A stretch of DNA of 64,000 nucleotides, taken from positions 62,001 to 126,000 of the forward strand of contig NZ_JAENII010000007.1 in assembly GCF_016595525.1 (NCBI RefSeq), in the 5' to 3' direction. Position numbers and translations under genes: made by a program. The notes beneath the pieces were generated by a model. That model had not been told where the DNA came from. It saw only the letters and a list, made by a program, of their open reading frames with translations, and searched no databases. Below, in pieces: positions 28,792 to 38,216 of this stretch (its first letter is position 1; every line of letters begins with the position of its first letter). Origin of the DNA: Haloferula rosea (lineage in GTDB: Bacteria > Verrucomicrobiota > Verrucomicrobiia > Verrucomicrobiales > Akkermansiaceae).

Positions 28792-31041
28792 TCAGTTCAT
28801 CCGCAGACGCTTGATGCATGAGAACATCACGATGAGGGAAACCACCACGATCACCATCAGGATCGCCCCCAAGGCGAGCTTGCCGTAGATGAAGCTACCA
28901 ATCGCAAACAGAGAACCATAGATGATGAAGCACCCTAGGAAGATGCAGAGCACCTGCAGAGGCATCTGCCAGGTTTGTCCCTCCGGTTCCAACTGCTCTC
29001 CATTCGCGGCGGCCGCCTCACGAACGGCGGCCCAACCGGGACCACCCGGCTGGGTCTTGCGGTAGAAGGATTTCAAGGTCTCCATGCTGGCAGGCTTGGT
29101 GACCAGCGTGGTGATGATCCATGCCAACGTCACGGCGATCACAGCCATGATCAACTGGGTCGGGAAGACCAGACTGGAGATTGCGGCGTCGTAGAGGACG
29201 ATCCGTTCACCATCAACAATGGCAGCGATGCTCGAATTCACGAGTGACGGATCCTTGTGACTCTTACGCGTCTCGTGTTGCTTTTGCACCGTCTGCGCAA
29301 ACGCCACGATCTCGGAGTTCCTTGAGCCCTCCTTGTTGAGAATGGCCAGCACAGCGGACTCACCGACCTTTGCATTGAAGGCACCGTAGGCCACTTCATA
29401 CGCATTCAAGGCAGCAGCCACACCGTCCGGATCCTCCTTGGCCCGCTTCTGCGAGGTCGACCATACCTTGGCGGCCTGATTCGACCTTTCCTTCAAGCTC
29501 TCCGCTTCCTTTCCGAAAGTTGCCTGCTGGGTTTCCACCATCTTGGCGAGAGCCGGGTCTTCGATGGACAAGGTGCGTTCCTTCACCAGCGATGAGGTCG
29601 CGAGAAACCGGGTCATTCCATCATCCTTGACCACCACGACAATGAGGATGGCGACCACGGTCGCCACGACCATCGCCACGATCTCGGTCCACGCATTGAT
29701 CCGCCACCAGAACCAACGCAGAAGGTAGATCAATCCCGTGCCTGCACCCGACAGCAGCAGGATCTTGAAGGCCTGGCCGGCGCTCTCGAGCACGGTCAGT
29801 GAGAGCGTACCCGCACAGACCATCAGCAATACCGTGCAGATCCGCCCAACGGTCACCAACTCCTTCTGCGAAGCCTTGGGGCTCACGAAGCGCTGGTAGA
29901 AATCGTTCACCACATACGACGAACCCCAGTTCAGGTGCGTGCCGATGGTTGACATGTATGCGGCGATCAAGGAAGCCACGACAATCCCCAACCACCCGGG
30001 GCTGAGGAAGGTCAGCATCGCTGGATACGCGATATCCTGTCCAAGATACTTCGGATCGATCGCCGGGAACTTCGCCTTGATGTCGGAGAGTTCGGGGTAG
30101 ATCACGATGGATGCCAGCGCCACGAGGATCCATGGCCAGGGACGCACCGCGTAGTGCATGAAATTGAAGAGCAAGGTCGCCCCCACCGCGTTCTTCTCAT
30201 CCTTTGCGGAAAGCATCTTCTGGGCAATGTAGCCGCCACCGCCCGGCTCGGCGCCGGGATACCAGACCGACCACCATTGCACCGCGACCGGAATCAACAA
30301 CAGTGGCACCCATTCCACCCAGTCGTTGAACTCAGGCAGCGGGTTGAGCTTCGGTGCGACGGCCGGGTGAGCCAGCAGGTTCGAAAGTCCGCCCACTTCA
30401 GGAAGATTCACCGCCACGATGGCCGCATAAACCGCTCCGGCCATGGCGATGCCATACTGGAAGAAGTCCGACCAGATGACGCCCTTGATGCCACCGAGAG
30501 AGGCGTAGATGACCACAAACACCGAGGCACCCACCACCGTCTGCATGGGCTGAAGACCCAACATGATCGCCCCGATCTTGATCGCGGCCAAGGTGACCGA
30601 TCCCATGATCAGGCAGTTGAAAAAGAAGCCGAGATAGATCGAGCGGAAGCCCCGGAGGAATGCCGCCCCCTTGCCGGAGTAGCGCATCTCGTAGAACTCG
30701 AGATCGGTCATCAGGCCGGATCGACGCCACAATTGCGCATAGATGAACACCGTCACCATCCCGGTGATGAGGAATGCCCACCAACCCCAGTTCGAGACTA
30801 CCCCTCCACCGCGCACGAGGTCGGTGACCAGGTTCGGGGTGTCGCACGAGAAGGTGCAGGCCACCATCGAGATGCCCAGCAGCCACCACGGCATGCCACG
30901 TCCCCCCAGGAAGAAGTTCTCGGTGCTTTTCCCCGCTGAGCGGGAAGCCACCACCCCGATCCCCAAGACAATGAGGAAGAAGATGGCGATGATGACCCAA
31001 TCGATGGTCTGGAGCTGTAGGGCTAGGAAGGTTGGACTCAT
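28792..31041 (-). CDS. Sodium:solute symporter family protein with large soluble insert
   Basis: SSS-family (LeuT-fold) cation-coupled importer in the inner membrane; the solute is unknown. It has 749 residues from the ATG at 31041 (a GTG two codons earlier is possible). The SSS features at the N-terminus are clear: SAGKSTENFFLGGRGMPWWLLGISMVA. About 12 transmembrane helices flank a hydrophilic, helix-rich region of about 150 residues (about 474-625) that standard SSS proteins of 500-550 residues lack. A final hydrophobic pair ends the protein. A terminator follows. Confidence 0.9.
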   Translation of the reverse strand: MSPTFLALQLQTIDWVIIAIFFLIVLGIGVVASRSAGKSTENFFLGGRGMPWWLLGISMVACTFSCDTPNLVTDLVRGGGVVSNWGWWAFLITGMVTVFIYAQLWRRSGLMTDLEFYEMRYSGKGAAFLRGFRSIYLGFFFNCLIMGSVTLAAIKIGAIMLGLQPMQTVVGASVFVVIYASLGGIKGVIWSDFFQYGIAMAGAVYAAIVAVNLPEVGGLSNLLAHPAVAPKLNPLPEFNDWVEWVPLLLIPVAVQWWSVWYPGAEPGGGGYIAQKMLSAKDEKNAVGATLLFNFMHYAVRPWPWILVALASIVIYPELSDIKAKFPAIDPKYLGQDIAYPAMLTFLSPGWLGIVVASLIAAYMSTIGTHLNWGSSYVVNDFYQRFVSPKASQKELVTVGRICTVLLMVCAGTLSLTVLESAGQAFKILLLSGAGTGLIYLLRWFWWRINAWTEIVAMVVATVVAILIVVVVKDDGMTRFLATSSLVKERTLSIEDPALAKMVETQQATFGKEAESLKERSNQAAKVWSTSQKRAKEDPDGVAAALNAYEVAYGAFNAKVGESAVLAILNKEGSRNSEIVAFAQTVQKQHETRKSHKDPSLVNSSIAAIVDGERIVLYDAAISSLVFPTQLIMAVIAVTLAWIITTLVTKPASMETLKSFYRKTQPGGPGWAAVREAAAANGEQLEPEGQTWQMPLQVLCIFLGCFIIYGSLFAIGSFIYGKLALGAILMVIVVVSLIVMFSCIKRLRMN

Positions 31042-31133
31042 TCGCACGTCGTGTTTCGGACGCGCTGAGACTCTGCAATCTCCATCACCGGAGCAACCCG
31101 GAAATTGGGCATATTGTCACAAAAATACCGTAT

Positions 31134-31715
31134 CTAGCCGAAATACGGAGGTTCGTTGCCCTCGATCCACTTGATATTGCATCCACTGCTTGGCAACTGC
31201 CGACTTGGCGCCGCCTCACCAGCCAGCATCTCATCGATCGCCAACTGCAAATCCGCACCGTTTGGAGTCACCCCATTCTTCGGGCGGGCGTCATCGAATT
31301 GCCCAGCATAGAACAGCCCACGATCAGCGCCGAACAGAAAGAAATCCGGAGTGCATGCCGCACCGTAGGCCTTCGCCACCTCCTGGGTCTCGTCAAACAG
31401 GTAGGGGAAATCCCAGCCACTCTTCGCAGCGAACTCCGCCATTTTCTCGGGACCATCCTGAGGATACTTTTCGATGTCGTTTGAAGAAATCGCCACGACC
31501 TCGATCCCCGCCTCCTTGCAGCGCTTCGCGAAACGGCCCAGCTCTTCCGCCAACATCACTACGAATGGGCAGTGATTGCAGACAAACACGATCAGGGTGC
31601 CATTGGACCCGGTCAGATCCTGAAGCGAGTGCTTCGTTCCGGAAGGATCGGGAAGAACAAAGTCCGGGGCCTTGTCGGCGGCCTTCAGGGTGAATGTCGA
31701 AAGTGTCTCTGCCAT
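31134..31715 (-). CDS. Thioredoxin-fold (AhpC/TSA-type) redox protein
   Basis: Peroxiredoxin/TlpA-like protein of 193 residues from the ATG at 31715. The active-site motif is CNHCPFV, giving a CxxC pair, in a fold with the AhpC/TSA pattern (APDFVLPDPSGTKHSL near the start, VAISSNDIEKYPQDGPEKM and GAACTPDFFLF). No signal peptide, so cytoplasmic. It probably reduces disulfides or peroxides; the substrate is unknown. It ends 92 bases before the symporter start. Confidence 0.88.
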   Translation of the reverse strand: MAETLSTFTLKAADKAPDFVLPDPSGTKHSLQDLTGSNGTLIVFVCNHCPFVVMLAEELGRFAKRCKEAGIEVVAISSNDIEKYPQDGPEKMAEFAAKSGWDFPYLFDETQEVAKAYGAACTPDFFLFGADRGLFYAGQFDDARPKNGVTPNGADLQLAIDEMLAGEAAPSRQLPSSGCNIKWIEGNEPPYFG

Positions 31716-31730
31716 GCCCACCACCTCGAC

Positions 31731-32216
31731 TCATCCGGCGACCGCGTCAAGGGCGGAGCCTGCCCCGAAGCGATTTTCCAGAATCGAACGGCGATAACTG
31801 AAGATCGATTCGAGTTTCCGACGGACGAACAGGGCGTGCACCAAGGAACCGATCGGCCCGAATGGCATCGCATAGTAGACGAGATCCTTCATCAGGACCC
31901 CGCCCTCGACGGATTCAAAGGTATGTCGGTGATGCCAGAACGCGTAAGGGCCGATCCGCTGCTCATCGACGAAACAGTGCACCTCTTCGACCCCCTTGAT
32001 TTCGGTCACCCACGATACCCAGATTCCCGGGAAGACCATGACCTTGTAGGTGATGATCTGGCCATTGTGCATGGTGTCGGACCGACAACTCTCGATCTTG
32101 AACCCGAGCTCGTCCGGCGTGATCTGATCCAGATTCCGGGGCGATGAGAAAAATTCCCACGCCTCCCCGATGTCAATGGGCAGCCATTGCTCCTGCTCAA
32201 GCGTGTGAATTTTCAT
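31731..32216 (-). CDS. SRPBCC-fold protein
   Basis: Small START/Bet v1-like protein (161 residues from the ATG at 32216), a fold that binds hydrophobic ligands. The N-terminal segment IDIGEAWEFFSSPRNLDQITP and the downstream pattern VSWVTEIKGVEEVHCFVDEQRIGPYAFWHHRHTFE resemble proteins annotated as cell-division inhibitors, but that name rests on weak evidence. It is 15 bases upstream of the thioredoxin-fold gene on the same strand, so the two are probably cotranscribed. Confidence 0.82.
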   Translation of the reverse strand: MKIHTLEQEQWLPIDIGEAWEFFSSPRNLDQITPDELGFKIESCRSDTMHNGQIITYKVMVFPGIWVSWVTEIKGVEEVHCFVDEQRIGPYAFWHHRHTFESVEGGVLMKDLVYYAMPFGPIGSLVHALFVRRKLESIFSYRRSILENRFGAGSALDAVAG

Positions 32217-32263
32217 GAGCCATGCATCGCATCGATCCCCAGCTCGGCAAGTCCCACTTCCCG

Positions 32264-33022
32264 TCAGGAAAAAGCGGCCGAGAGAAGGGTCGAAAGCACA
32301 ACAATGATGCCAATGATGCATTGAAAGCCGAGGAACAACAGACTCAGCCCCATCAGGATCTGAAACACCTGTCCAGGCTCCCGTCGCCGAACCGCCATGC
32401 GCAAGCTGAACCCGCCCAAGCAGAGGGCCGCCAGCACCCCTGCATGATGCACTCCAAAATCAACGCCCTCCGCCCAAGCGACCTTGGGGAGCAGATCGAC
32501 AACGATGCCAAGAAGATACTGAACCCCGATCGTGAATGCCAACACCCCCGCACACCCGATCCCGGTGAAAATCGGCTTCTGGGGAGGAGACTCCACATCC
32601 AGCCAATCCCCGGACCCGACCTCCGTCGCACGGTTAGCATCCCCCTTCCATTCCCAGACCCACACTTCCCCGAGATCCTCGGTTCCCCCGAATTGCTCCC
32701 ACTCGGGAGTCCCCCTGATCTCAGGAAGGACATCCACCTCAACCCTGACCCGCCGATACTCATCCCCCTCTTCAGCGCCCTCGGGGAGCCCTTCGAACTC
32801 GTCGAGCCTGTTCAGCAGTTCCTTCGAAACCTCCCACACTTCACCGACCACAAACCCACCAGCCGGATCGAGCACCAGCCCGGGATACCACGAAATCTGA
32901 TAGAGGTGCCCGCGGACACAACGGACACCTTTCAATTCACCACCCTTCATCCGGAACGCGTTCGACGCGTTGCTACGAAGGGTGCCGTAGACAAATACCA
33001 GTTCTTTCGAACCGCACGCCAC
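32264..33022 (-). CDS. Gamma-glutamylcyclotransferase-like domain fused to a membrane domain
   Basis: 252 residues. The N-terminal half (about 8-130) has the GGCT/AIG2 fold signature VYGTLR (11-16) and a DEFEG motif (74-78) whose glutamate E77 is in the position of the catalytic acid of GGACT enzymes. Known relatives open gamma-glutamyl-amine bonds or release 5-oxoproline. The C-terminal half holds about three hydrophobic segments (about 151-178, 191-207 and 219-248), which family members usually lack. It ends 47 bases before the SRPBCC gene and follows obgE by four bases. The substrate is unknown. Confidence 0.78.
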   Translation of the reverse strand: MACGSKELVFVYGTLRSNASNAFRMKGGELKGVRCVRGHLYQISWYPGLVLDPAGGFVVGEVWEVSKELLNRLDEFEGLPEGAEEGDEYRRVRVEVDVLPEIRGTPEWEQFGGTEDLGEVWVWEWKGDANRATEVGSGDWLDVESPPQKPIFTGIGCAGVLAFTIGVQYLLGIVVDLLPKVAWAEGVDFGVHHAGVLAALCLGGFSLRMAVRRREPGQVFQILMGLSLLFLGFQCIIGIIVVLSTLLSAAFS

Positions 33023-33026
33023 AGGA

Positions 33027-34073
33027 TCAGGCCCGGTAACCGAGCTCCTCGTTCAGATACTCCTTCAGCGGCTCCAGCCCCTCTTCAAGCTCCGCCGAAA
33101 TCGGAATGATCTTCACTTTCGGAAACCGCGCTTGGAAGATCTTCAATTTCTCATCCGCTCCTTCGAGGTCCATCTTGTTGGCGAGCACGATCCAAGGAAA
33201 GTCGCCCAACTCCTCATCATACTCACGGATTTCCTTCCTCAGGATCTCAAGGTCCGAGATCGGATCGCGACCTTCACTTCCCGCCATGTCGATCACGAAC
33301 AACAGCGTGCGGCACCGCGTGATGTGACGCAGGAACTCATGCCCGAGCCCGCGGTTCTCATGAGCCCCTTCGATCAAGCCCGGGATATCCGCCACCGTGC
33401 AACGACGGAAGTCACCGAACTCGACCACCCCCACCACCGGCTGAAGGGTCGTGAAGGGATAGCTCGCCACCTTCGGGTGCGCATGGGACAGCTTGCTGAT
33501 GAGCGTGGACTTGCCGGCATTCGGGAAACCAACCAGCCCGGCATCCGCAATCCGGCGCAGCTCGAGATAGTAAACCCCCCGATCGCCTTCGGTGCCAGGC
33601 GTGCTTTCGGTCGGAGTCTGATGCGTCGAGGTCTTGAAGTGGGTGTTTCCCTTGCCTCCGACACCGCCCGAACAAAGCACAAACTCCTGACCTTCCTCCG
33701 TCAGGTCGGCAACCGGCTCAAGATCGATCCCCTCCTCGGAGCGCTCCAGTTTGACCGCGTCCTGAACGTTGTCCGCATTGGCACGATAGACGACTGTTCC
33801 CGGTGGCACCTTGCCGACCACCGTCTTCCCACCACGACCAGAACGCTTGTATTTGCTCCCGTGCTGACCGTTCTCGGCAATCAGTTTGGGATCGAAATGA
33901 TACTGGCGCAGGTTGTCCGTCGATGGATCCACCTTGAGGATGACGTGGCCTCCACAGCCACCGTCACCACCATCGGGCCCCCCTCGGGGTACGAATTTCT
34001 CCCGACGGAACGAGACGTGGCCATTTCCGCCGTCGCCGGCCTTCGCGTAGATCCTGATGTGGTCGATGAACAT
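33027..34073 (-). CDS. obgE: GTPase Obg
   Basis: Ribosome-associated GTPase involved in 50S assembly and the stringent response. It has 348 residues, the normal core length. The glycine-rich OBG domain is at the N-terminus (YAKAGDGGNGHVSFRREKF). The GTPase domain carries G1 GFPNAGKSTL, G3 DIPGLIEGAHE and G4 NKMDLEG. It has no OCT extension. It lies 34 bases downstream of the MATE exporter gene. Confidence 0.96.
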   Translation of the reverse strand: MFIDHIRIYAKAGDGGNGHVSFRREKFVPRGGPDGGDGGCGGHVILKVDPSTDNLRQYHFDPKLIAENGQHGSKYKRSGRGGKTVVGKVPPGTVVYRANADNVQDAVKLERSEEGIDLEPVADLTEEGQEFVLCSGGVGGKGNTHFKTSTHQTPTESTPGTEGDRGVYYLELRRIADAGLVGFPNAGKSTLISKLSHAHPKVASYPFTTLQPVVGVVEFGDFRRCTVADIPGLIEGAHENRGLGHEFLRHITRCRTLLFVIDMAGSEGRDPISDLEILRKEIREYDEELGDFPWIVLANKMDLEGADEKLKIFQARFPKVKIIPISAELEEGLEPLKEYLNEELGYRA

Positions 34074-34107
34074 CTTGAAGTGAGTGTGGCCTGCGGGCTT
34101 GCGCTAA

Positions 34108-35535
34108 TCAAACCTTGGCGTCCAGCCATTTCCCCCGGAAGTGAAGGCGGGTGAAAATGAATGCCTGGCTGACCATGTCGAGCGCCAGGATGATCCACAC
34201 CGCCAGGAGACTGGTCAGGCCGAGCGAGCTGGCGACCGCCAGCACTCCGACCCGGATGAGAATCATGCTCCCGAAGGCATAATAAATCACCATCGCCGTG
34301 GCCCCAGCCCCACGCATCGAGGTCTTCAGGACGATGCAGGTCGCGAAAAACGGCTGACTGATCGCGCACACGACCAGCAAGGGCGAAGCGAGATCGACAT
34401 GCATCGAGCTCGCCGGAGCGATCAACTCGACCAACTCCCGGCCTGCCAAGGCGAATACCACCCCCATTGAAGTCATGACGATGAGGGCAATTTTCCAGCA
34501 CAAGCGCACCGCCTTGACCGCCATCTCCTTCGAGCCGGCGCCAAGATACTGCCCGACCAATGCCGCCGATGCCGTGGCGATTGCGAAACCGGGAAGAAAC
34601 GACATCGACTCCACCCGGATCGCAAGAATGTGCGCACCCAGCGCGCCTTCGATCGGGAGGCTGGAAATCACGCGGACTCCGTAGGCGTGGATTCCCCACA
34701 TGCCCGCGATCTCCAATGACTGGGGTGCTCCGACCCGGATGATTCGCCGCATCACCGGCCAGTTCGGTCGCAGCCCCTCCACCGACCAATTGAGTTCGCC
34801 AACCTTGGGGATCGCGACCACTCCCACCACCACGGCCAACCCTGCGGCCCAACCGATCACGGTTCCCAGAGCAATTCCGTCGATCCCCCGCCCCCCAATC
34901 CCGGGTGGGCCGAAGACAAGAAGCCAACTTGCCAGCATGTTGACGCCATTGACGACCACCATCCCGATGAATGGAGTCCGGGTGTCACCACTGCCCCGGA
35001 GACCTGCATTGATCGCCACGAGCACCCCGCTGAACGGCCCGGAATACGAGAACACCCGCAAATACTGCTCGGCTCGTTCAGCAGCCAGCGGACCGAGGCC
35101 GATCCATTTGATGAGTAATGGTCCCGCCATCAGCAGCACGGCCATGGAAATCAAGCCCGCCGTGAGCCCAAGCCAGACTCCCTGACCCAGACCCTCCTTG
35201 GCGAGTCGCTCCTGCTTGCCCCCGGTGGCTCTGGAAACGAGAGCCATCACCCCGGTGGCGACCGCGATCTGGAGGATGTTGAAGAACCACGCCACATACC
35301 CGCCCAGCCCCATGGCATCGAGAATCGCCACGCGTTCGGCCCCTTCCGACATGCGACCGGAAATGAGCAGATCCGTCATGCCAACGCAGAACGTGAGCAC
35401 CTGCTCAAGCAGTGGCCAGACCGCGAGCACGCCGACCTGGCCAAGCAGAGTCTTGCCCGCAAGCCGACCGCCAAGGAGTGCCGACTCGGTCGCCCCCCTC
35501 TCGCTTGCTTCAGAACTGGCTCCCGGTTTCGACAT
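34108..35535 (-). CDS. MATE-family multidrug efflux protein
   Basis: Cation-coupled exporter of the MATE/NorM family, inner membrane, 475 residues with about 12 helices in two similar halves. The first half holds SGRMSEGAERVAILDAMGLGGYV and the second GALGAHILAIRVESMSFLPGFAIATASAALVGQYLGA, the typical repeat region of MATE proteins. Substrates cannot be predicted. Confidence 0.92.
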   Translation of the reverse strand: MSKPGASSEASERGATESALLGGRLAGKTLLGQVGVLAVWPLLEQVLTFCVGMTDLLISGRMSEGAERVAILDAMGLGGYVAWFFNILQIAVATGVMALVSRATGGKQERLAKEGLGQGVWLGLTAGLISMAVLLMAGPLLIKWIGLGPLAAERAEQYLRVFSYSGPFSGVLVAINAGLRGSGDTRTPFIGMVVVNGVNMLASWLLVFGPPGIGGRGIDGIALGTVIGWAAGLAVVVGVVAIPKVGELNWSVEGLRPNWPVMRRIIRVGAPQSLEIAGMWGIHAYGVRVISSLPIEGALGAHILAIRVESMSFLPGFAIATASAALVGQYLGAGSKEMAVKAVRLCWKIALIVMTSMGVVFALAGRELVELIAPASSMHVDLASPLLVVCAISQPFFATCIVLKTSMRGAGATAMVIYYAFGSMILIRVGVLAVASSLGLTSLLAVWIILALDMVSQAFIFTRLHFRGKWLDAKV

Positions 35536-35675
35536 GCTTGCCTGAGAAGCCTCTAACCCGACGCAGCACCGGGATCAACCCTGGTCCCCTTGGGCATCAC
35601 GATGAACTCACCGCTTGGCCAGGCTGCGTTTCAGGAGTGGACGAGTCGATCGACATCGCCGATATTCGATTTCGA

Positions 35676-36224
35676 ATGTCTGAGCAACAAGTCCAACTCG
35701 ACGGATCACTCCTCCTCGCCACGCCATCCTTGCGGGACGGGATCTTCGACCGTTCGGTGATCCTGCTGGCGAACCATTCCCCGGACGAGGGAGCCTTCGG
35801 CTTGATCCTCAATCAACCAACCGGTCAGGAAGTCGGACACTTCCTCAAACAACCCGAGTTCTCCGGATTAGAGAAAATCCCCGTGCATATGGGTGGCCCG
35901 GTTTCCCAACAGCAACTCACCTTCTCGGCCTTCTGGTGGAGCGCCAGCGACGGCCTGCACTGGCAGGTCCGCATCCCCGCCGAGGAGGCGGTTCGGCGCG
36001 CCAAACAACCCGGCGTCATCGTGCGCGCCTACATCGGCTACTCCGGATGGAGCGCGGGCCAGCTCGAGGACGAGTTGAAGCGCCAATCATGGATCACCGC
36101 CAAGCCTGACGCGGCTCTGCTGGGAAAAGTCCACGACCTTGAACTGTGGTCGGACATTCTCAGCACCATGTCCCCCTACCACCGGCTACTGATCGATGCC
36201 CCCGCCGACCCGGGGTTGAACTGA
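35676..36224 (+). CDS. yqgE: YqgE/AlgH family protein (UPF0301)
   Basis: Conserved cytoplasmic protein of unknown biochemical role. 182 residues from the ATG at 35676; the open frame runs to 35412 across the divergent MATE gene and is not used. The family signature GSLLLATPSLRDGIFDRSVILLANH opens the protein and GGPV and the GYSGWSAGQLE region are conserved. It converges on yraN with 16 bases between the stops. Confidence 0.93.
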   Translation: MSEQQVQLDGSLLLATPSLRDGIFDRSVILLANHSPDEGAFGLILNQPTGQEVGHFLKQPEFSGLEKIPVHMGGPVSQQQLTFSAFWWSASDGLHWQVRIPAEEAVRRAKQPGVIVRAYIGYSGWSAGQLEDELKRQSWITAKPDAALLGKVHDLELWSDILSTMSPYHRLLIDAPADPGLN

Positions 36225-36240
36225 TTCGACAACGGGTTCT

Positions 36241-36684
36241 TCACCCGAAGGCATTCTCGACCCGATGAACCTTCGGTCGTTCTCCATCCTTCAGGACCAC
36301 CTCGATCACATCGTAGCGCCAGGGGATCTCGCGTGTTCCGAGGAGTCGGAGCCATTCATTGCCACCCCGCCGGATCAACGACTGTTTCTTCTCATCCACC
36401 GCATCAAGCGGACGCCCATAGTCCGTGGATGTCCGCGTTTTCACCTCGGCGAAAACGAGCAGGTTGCCCTCGCGGGCGACCAGATCCACCTCGCCGCCCT
36501 GCGGAGCTCGGAAATTCCGATACAATACCTTCGCTCCTCTCGCCCGCAGCCAATCGCGGGCGATGCGCTCGCCAAGCACTCCAACTTCGGCCGAGCTCAA
36601 TCGACCTCCATCACGATGGGTCAAGCGGCAGCAACCGTTGAGCAACGGGCTGAAACGACCGACGATGTATGCGACAAGGGCCAT
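36241..36684 (-). CDS. yraN: YraN-like (UPF0102) nuclease-fold protein
   Basis: Small protein of the restriction-endonuclease-like superfamily; role not established. 147 residues from the ATG at 36684. The core motif GGEVDLVAREGNLLVFAEVKTR keeps the E-V-D and E-V-K residues of the fold. The start lies 74 bases inside the 3' end of rnhB, an overlap in a different frame. Earlier starts would overlap rnhB even more. Confidence 0.9.
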   Translation of the reverse strand: MALVAYIVGRFSPLLNGCCRLTHRDGGRLSSAEVGVLGERIARDWLRARGAKVLYRNFRAPQGGEVDLVAREGNLLVFAEVKTRTSTDYGRPLDAVDEKKQSLIRRGGNEWLRLLGTREIPWRYDVIEVVLKDGERPKVHRVENAFG

Positions 36685-37234
36685 GAGTCTGCAACGCTGC
36701 CAGATGGACTTTCGTACCATAGCCCTTGTGCCTCTCAAAGCCGTATTCCGGAAACTCCTCGGCATACTCCACCATCCGCCTGTCCCTTGAAACCTTGGCG
36801 ATGATGCTCGCCGCCGCGATCGACAGGGACTTGCCATCTCCCTTCACGATCCCTTGATGGGACCAACGGAAATTCGGCACCGGCAATCCATCGATCAGAC
36901 AATGGTCCACCATCTTCCCGATGGCAGCAACCGCCCGCGCCATGGCGGCATGGGTCGCCTTCAGGATGTTGATCGAATCGATCTCATCCGCCTCCACAAA
37001 CGCATGCCCCCACTGAAGCCGGTCGTCGTTGGTCAGTCTTTCGAACAGCACTTCCCGACGCTTTTCGGTCAGCCGTTTCGAATCATCCAGCCCTTCGCAG
37101 GTGAAGCCCGAAGGCAGTACCACGGCGGCCGCCGAAACAGGACCGGCCAACGGGCCACGACCCGCCTCGTCGACACCCGCGACCACCTTGTGACCACGGG
37201 CGTGACAGTCCTCTTCGAAACTCAGGTCGGGCAT
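36611..37234 (-). CDS. rnhB: Ribonuclease HII
   Basis: Removes ribonucleotides and RNA from RNA:DNA hybrids. 207 residues from the ATG at 37234, which has GAGG six bases upstream; an ATG at 37252 is also in frame but would overlap the preceding CAP gene. The catalytic motif GVDEAGRGPLAGPV and DDSKRLTEKRR with the later aspartate pair are present. Its end overlaps yraN. Confidence 0.95.
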   Translation of the reverse strand: MPDLSFEEDCHARGHKVVAGVDEAGRGPLAGPVSAAAVVLPSGFTCEGLDDSKRLTEKRREVLFERLTNDDRLQWGHAFVEADEIDSINILKATHAAMARAVAAIGKMVDHCLIDGLPVPNFRWSHQGIVKGDGKSLSIAAASIIAKVSRDRRMVEYAEEFPEYGFERHKGYGTKVHLAALQTHGPCRIHRRSFQPVAQRLLPLDPS

Positions 37235-37241
37235 TGCGCCC

Positions 37242-37808
37242 TCAGAATGCACCCATCCGGTCCATCAACGCCATATGAGAACGGTTCTCCGTCGCAAAAA
37301 TTTGCGTGGCATAGACCATGCCGTCAGGAGCTGTGTAGACGCCCACTCCCGTGGCATCCCAATCACCCTTGAGATTGAAACTGTGCTTCTTCGAGTTGGC
37401 CCAGGAGTCGACCAGTGTGGACGAGACGTTTCCGCGGATCGTTCCGCCGGCGACATTCTCCGCCACGTTCTGCATGCTGTAGGCCCGCTGAGCCGCGAGG
37501 GCACGCTCTTCGAAGCCGTAGTGGGAGATATTCTCGGAGCCGAGGGTGAACTTCCCTCGATTCTTCGCCATGAATTCACAGTGCTGCTGGGCGAGCCGAT
37601 CAAGCCCGGAGTGACGACGAAGTGGCGCCTTCCCAATGGACTGGCGGTAATCGTTGATTGAGGTGTGAAGCTGGCTCACGTCGCCGGACTTCGCATTCGG
37701 CGACTTCTGCGCCATGGGTACTCTGGTGGTATCAAGATCCGAGGCGCAGGATGCAAAGCACAGTGCAAGACCTGCCCCCAATCCCCTCAATAGGCTGGTT
37801 TGGTTCAT
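37242..37808 (-). CDS. CAP (SCP-like) domain lipoprotein
   Basis: 188 residues with a lipoprotein signal: hydrophobic segment and lipobox FASC (cysteine at about 21). The rest is a CAP/SCP domain with the pattern LDRLAQQHCEFMAKNRG, SENIS and VAENVAGGT, and WANSKKHSFNL carrying the conserved helix. Function of bacterial CAP proteins is mostly unknown; a periplasmic or surface role is likely. Seven bases before rnhB, same strand. Confidence 0.88.
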   Translation of the reverse strand: MNQTSLLRGLGAGLALCFASCASDLDTTRVPMAQKSPNAKSGDVSQLHTSINDYRQSIGKAPLRRHSGLDRLAQQHCEFMAKNRGKFTLGSENISHYGFEERALAAQRAYSMQNVAENVAGGTIRGNVSSTLVDSWANSKKHSFNLKGDWDATGVGVYTAPDGMVYATQIFATENRSHMALMDRMGAF

Positions 37809-37996
37809 GTGGGTAGTGGTGTGTAGTCATGGGGGGACTGCGGAAGCACACTAGCAAACAAACCTTAAACGTAAAGATTTTTTGAAATTCGACACCCAAG
37901 CACCTCCTATCACAACCCACTAACGGCAAGCGTCTTGCAGCCACAAACGAAACACCTACGCGATCACGTAGGCCGCCGAATTCCCCGGAAAATGGG

Positions 37997-38071
37997 TGGA
38001 GCCGCTGGTCGGATTTGAACCGACGACCTGCTCATTACGAATGAGCTGCTCTACCCCTGAGCTACAGCGGC
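37997..38071 (-). tRNA. tRNA-Thr(CGT), CCA encoded
   Basis: The minus strand folds into a full cloverleaf: acceptor GCCGCTG/CAGCGGC, D-stem GCTC/GAGC, anticodon stem GCTCA/TGAGC around TTCGTAA, and T-arm GTCGG-TTCAAAT-CCGAC. The anticodon is CGT, reading ACG threonine codons. The 3' CCA is in the DNA. Confidence 0.95.
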
Positions 38072-38216
38072 TAATGACCTCCTCGCCTCCCTGATGCCCT
38101 CTCACTGCCCCATAAGAGCGGTGGGAATCGGCGGGGTCCGAGGTCGGACGGGGAGGGAATTAGCCTTCCCGGTTCCTGATGACAACCATAATTCGGTGCG
38201 ATTCCCCTCGCCCTTT

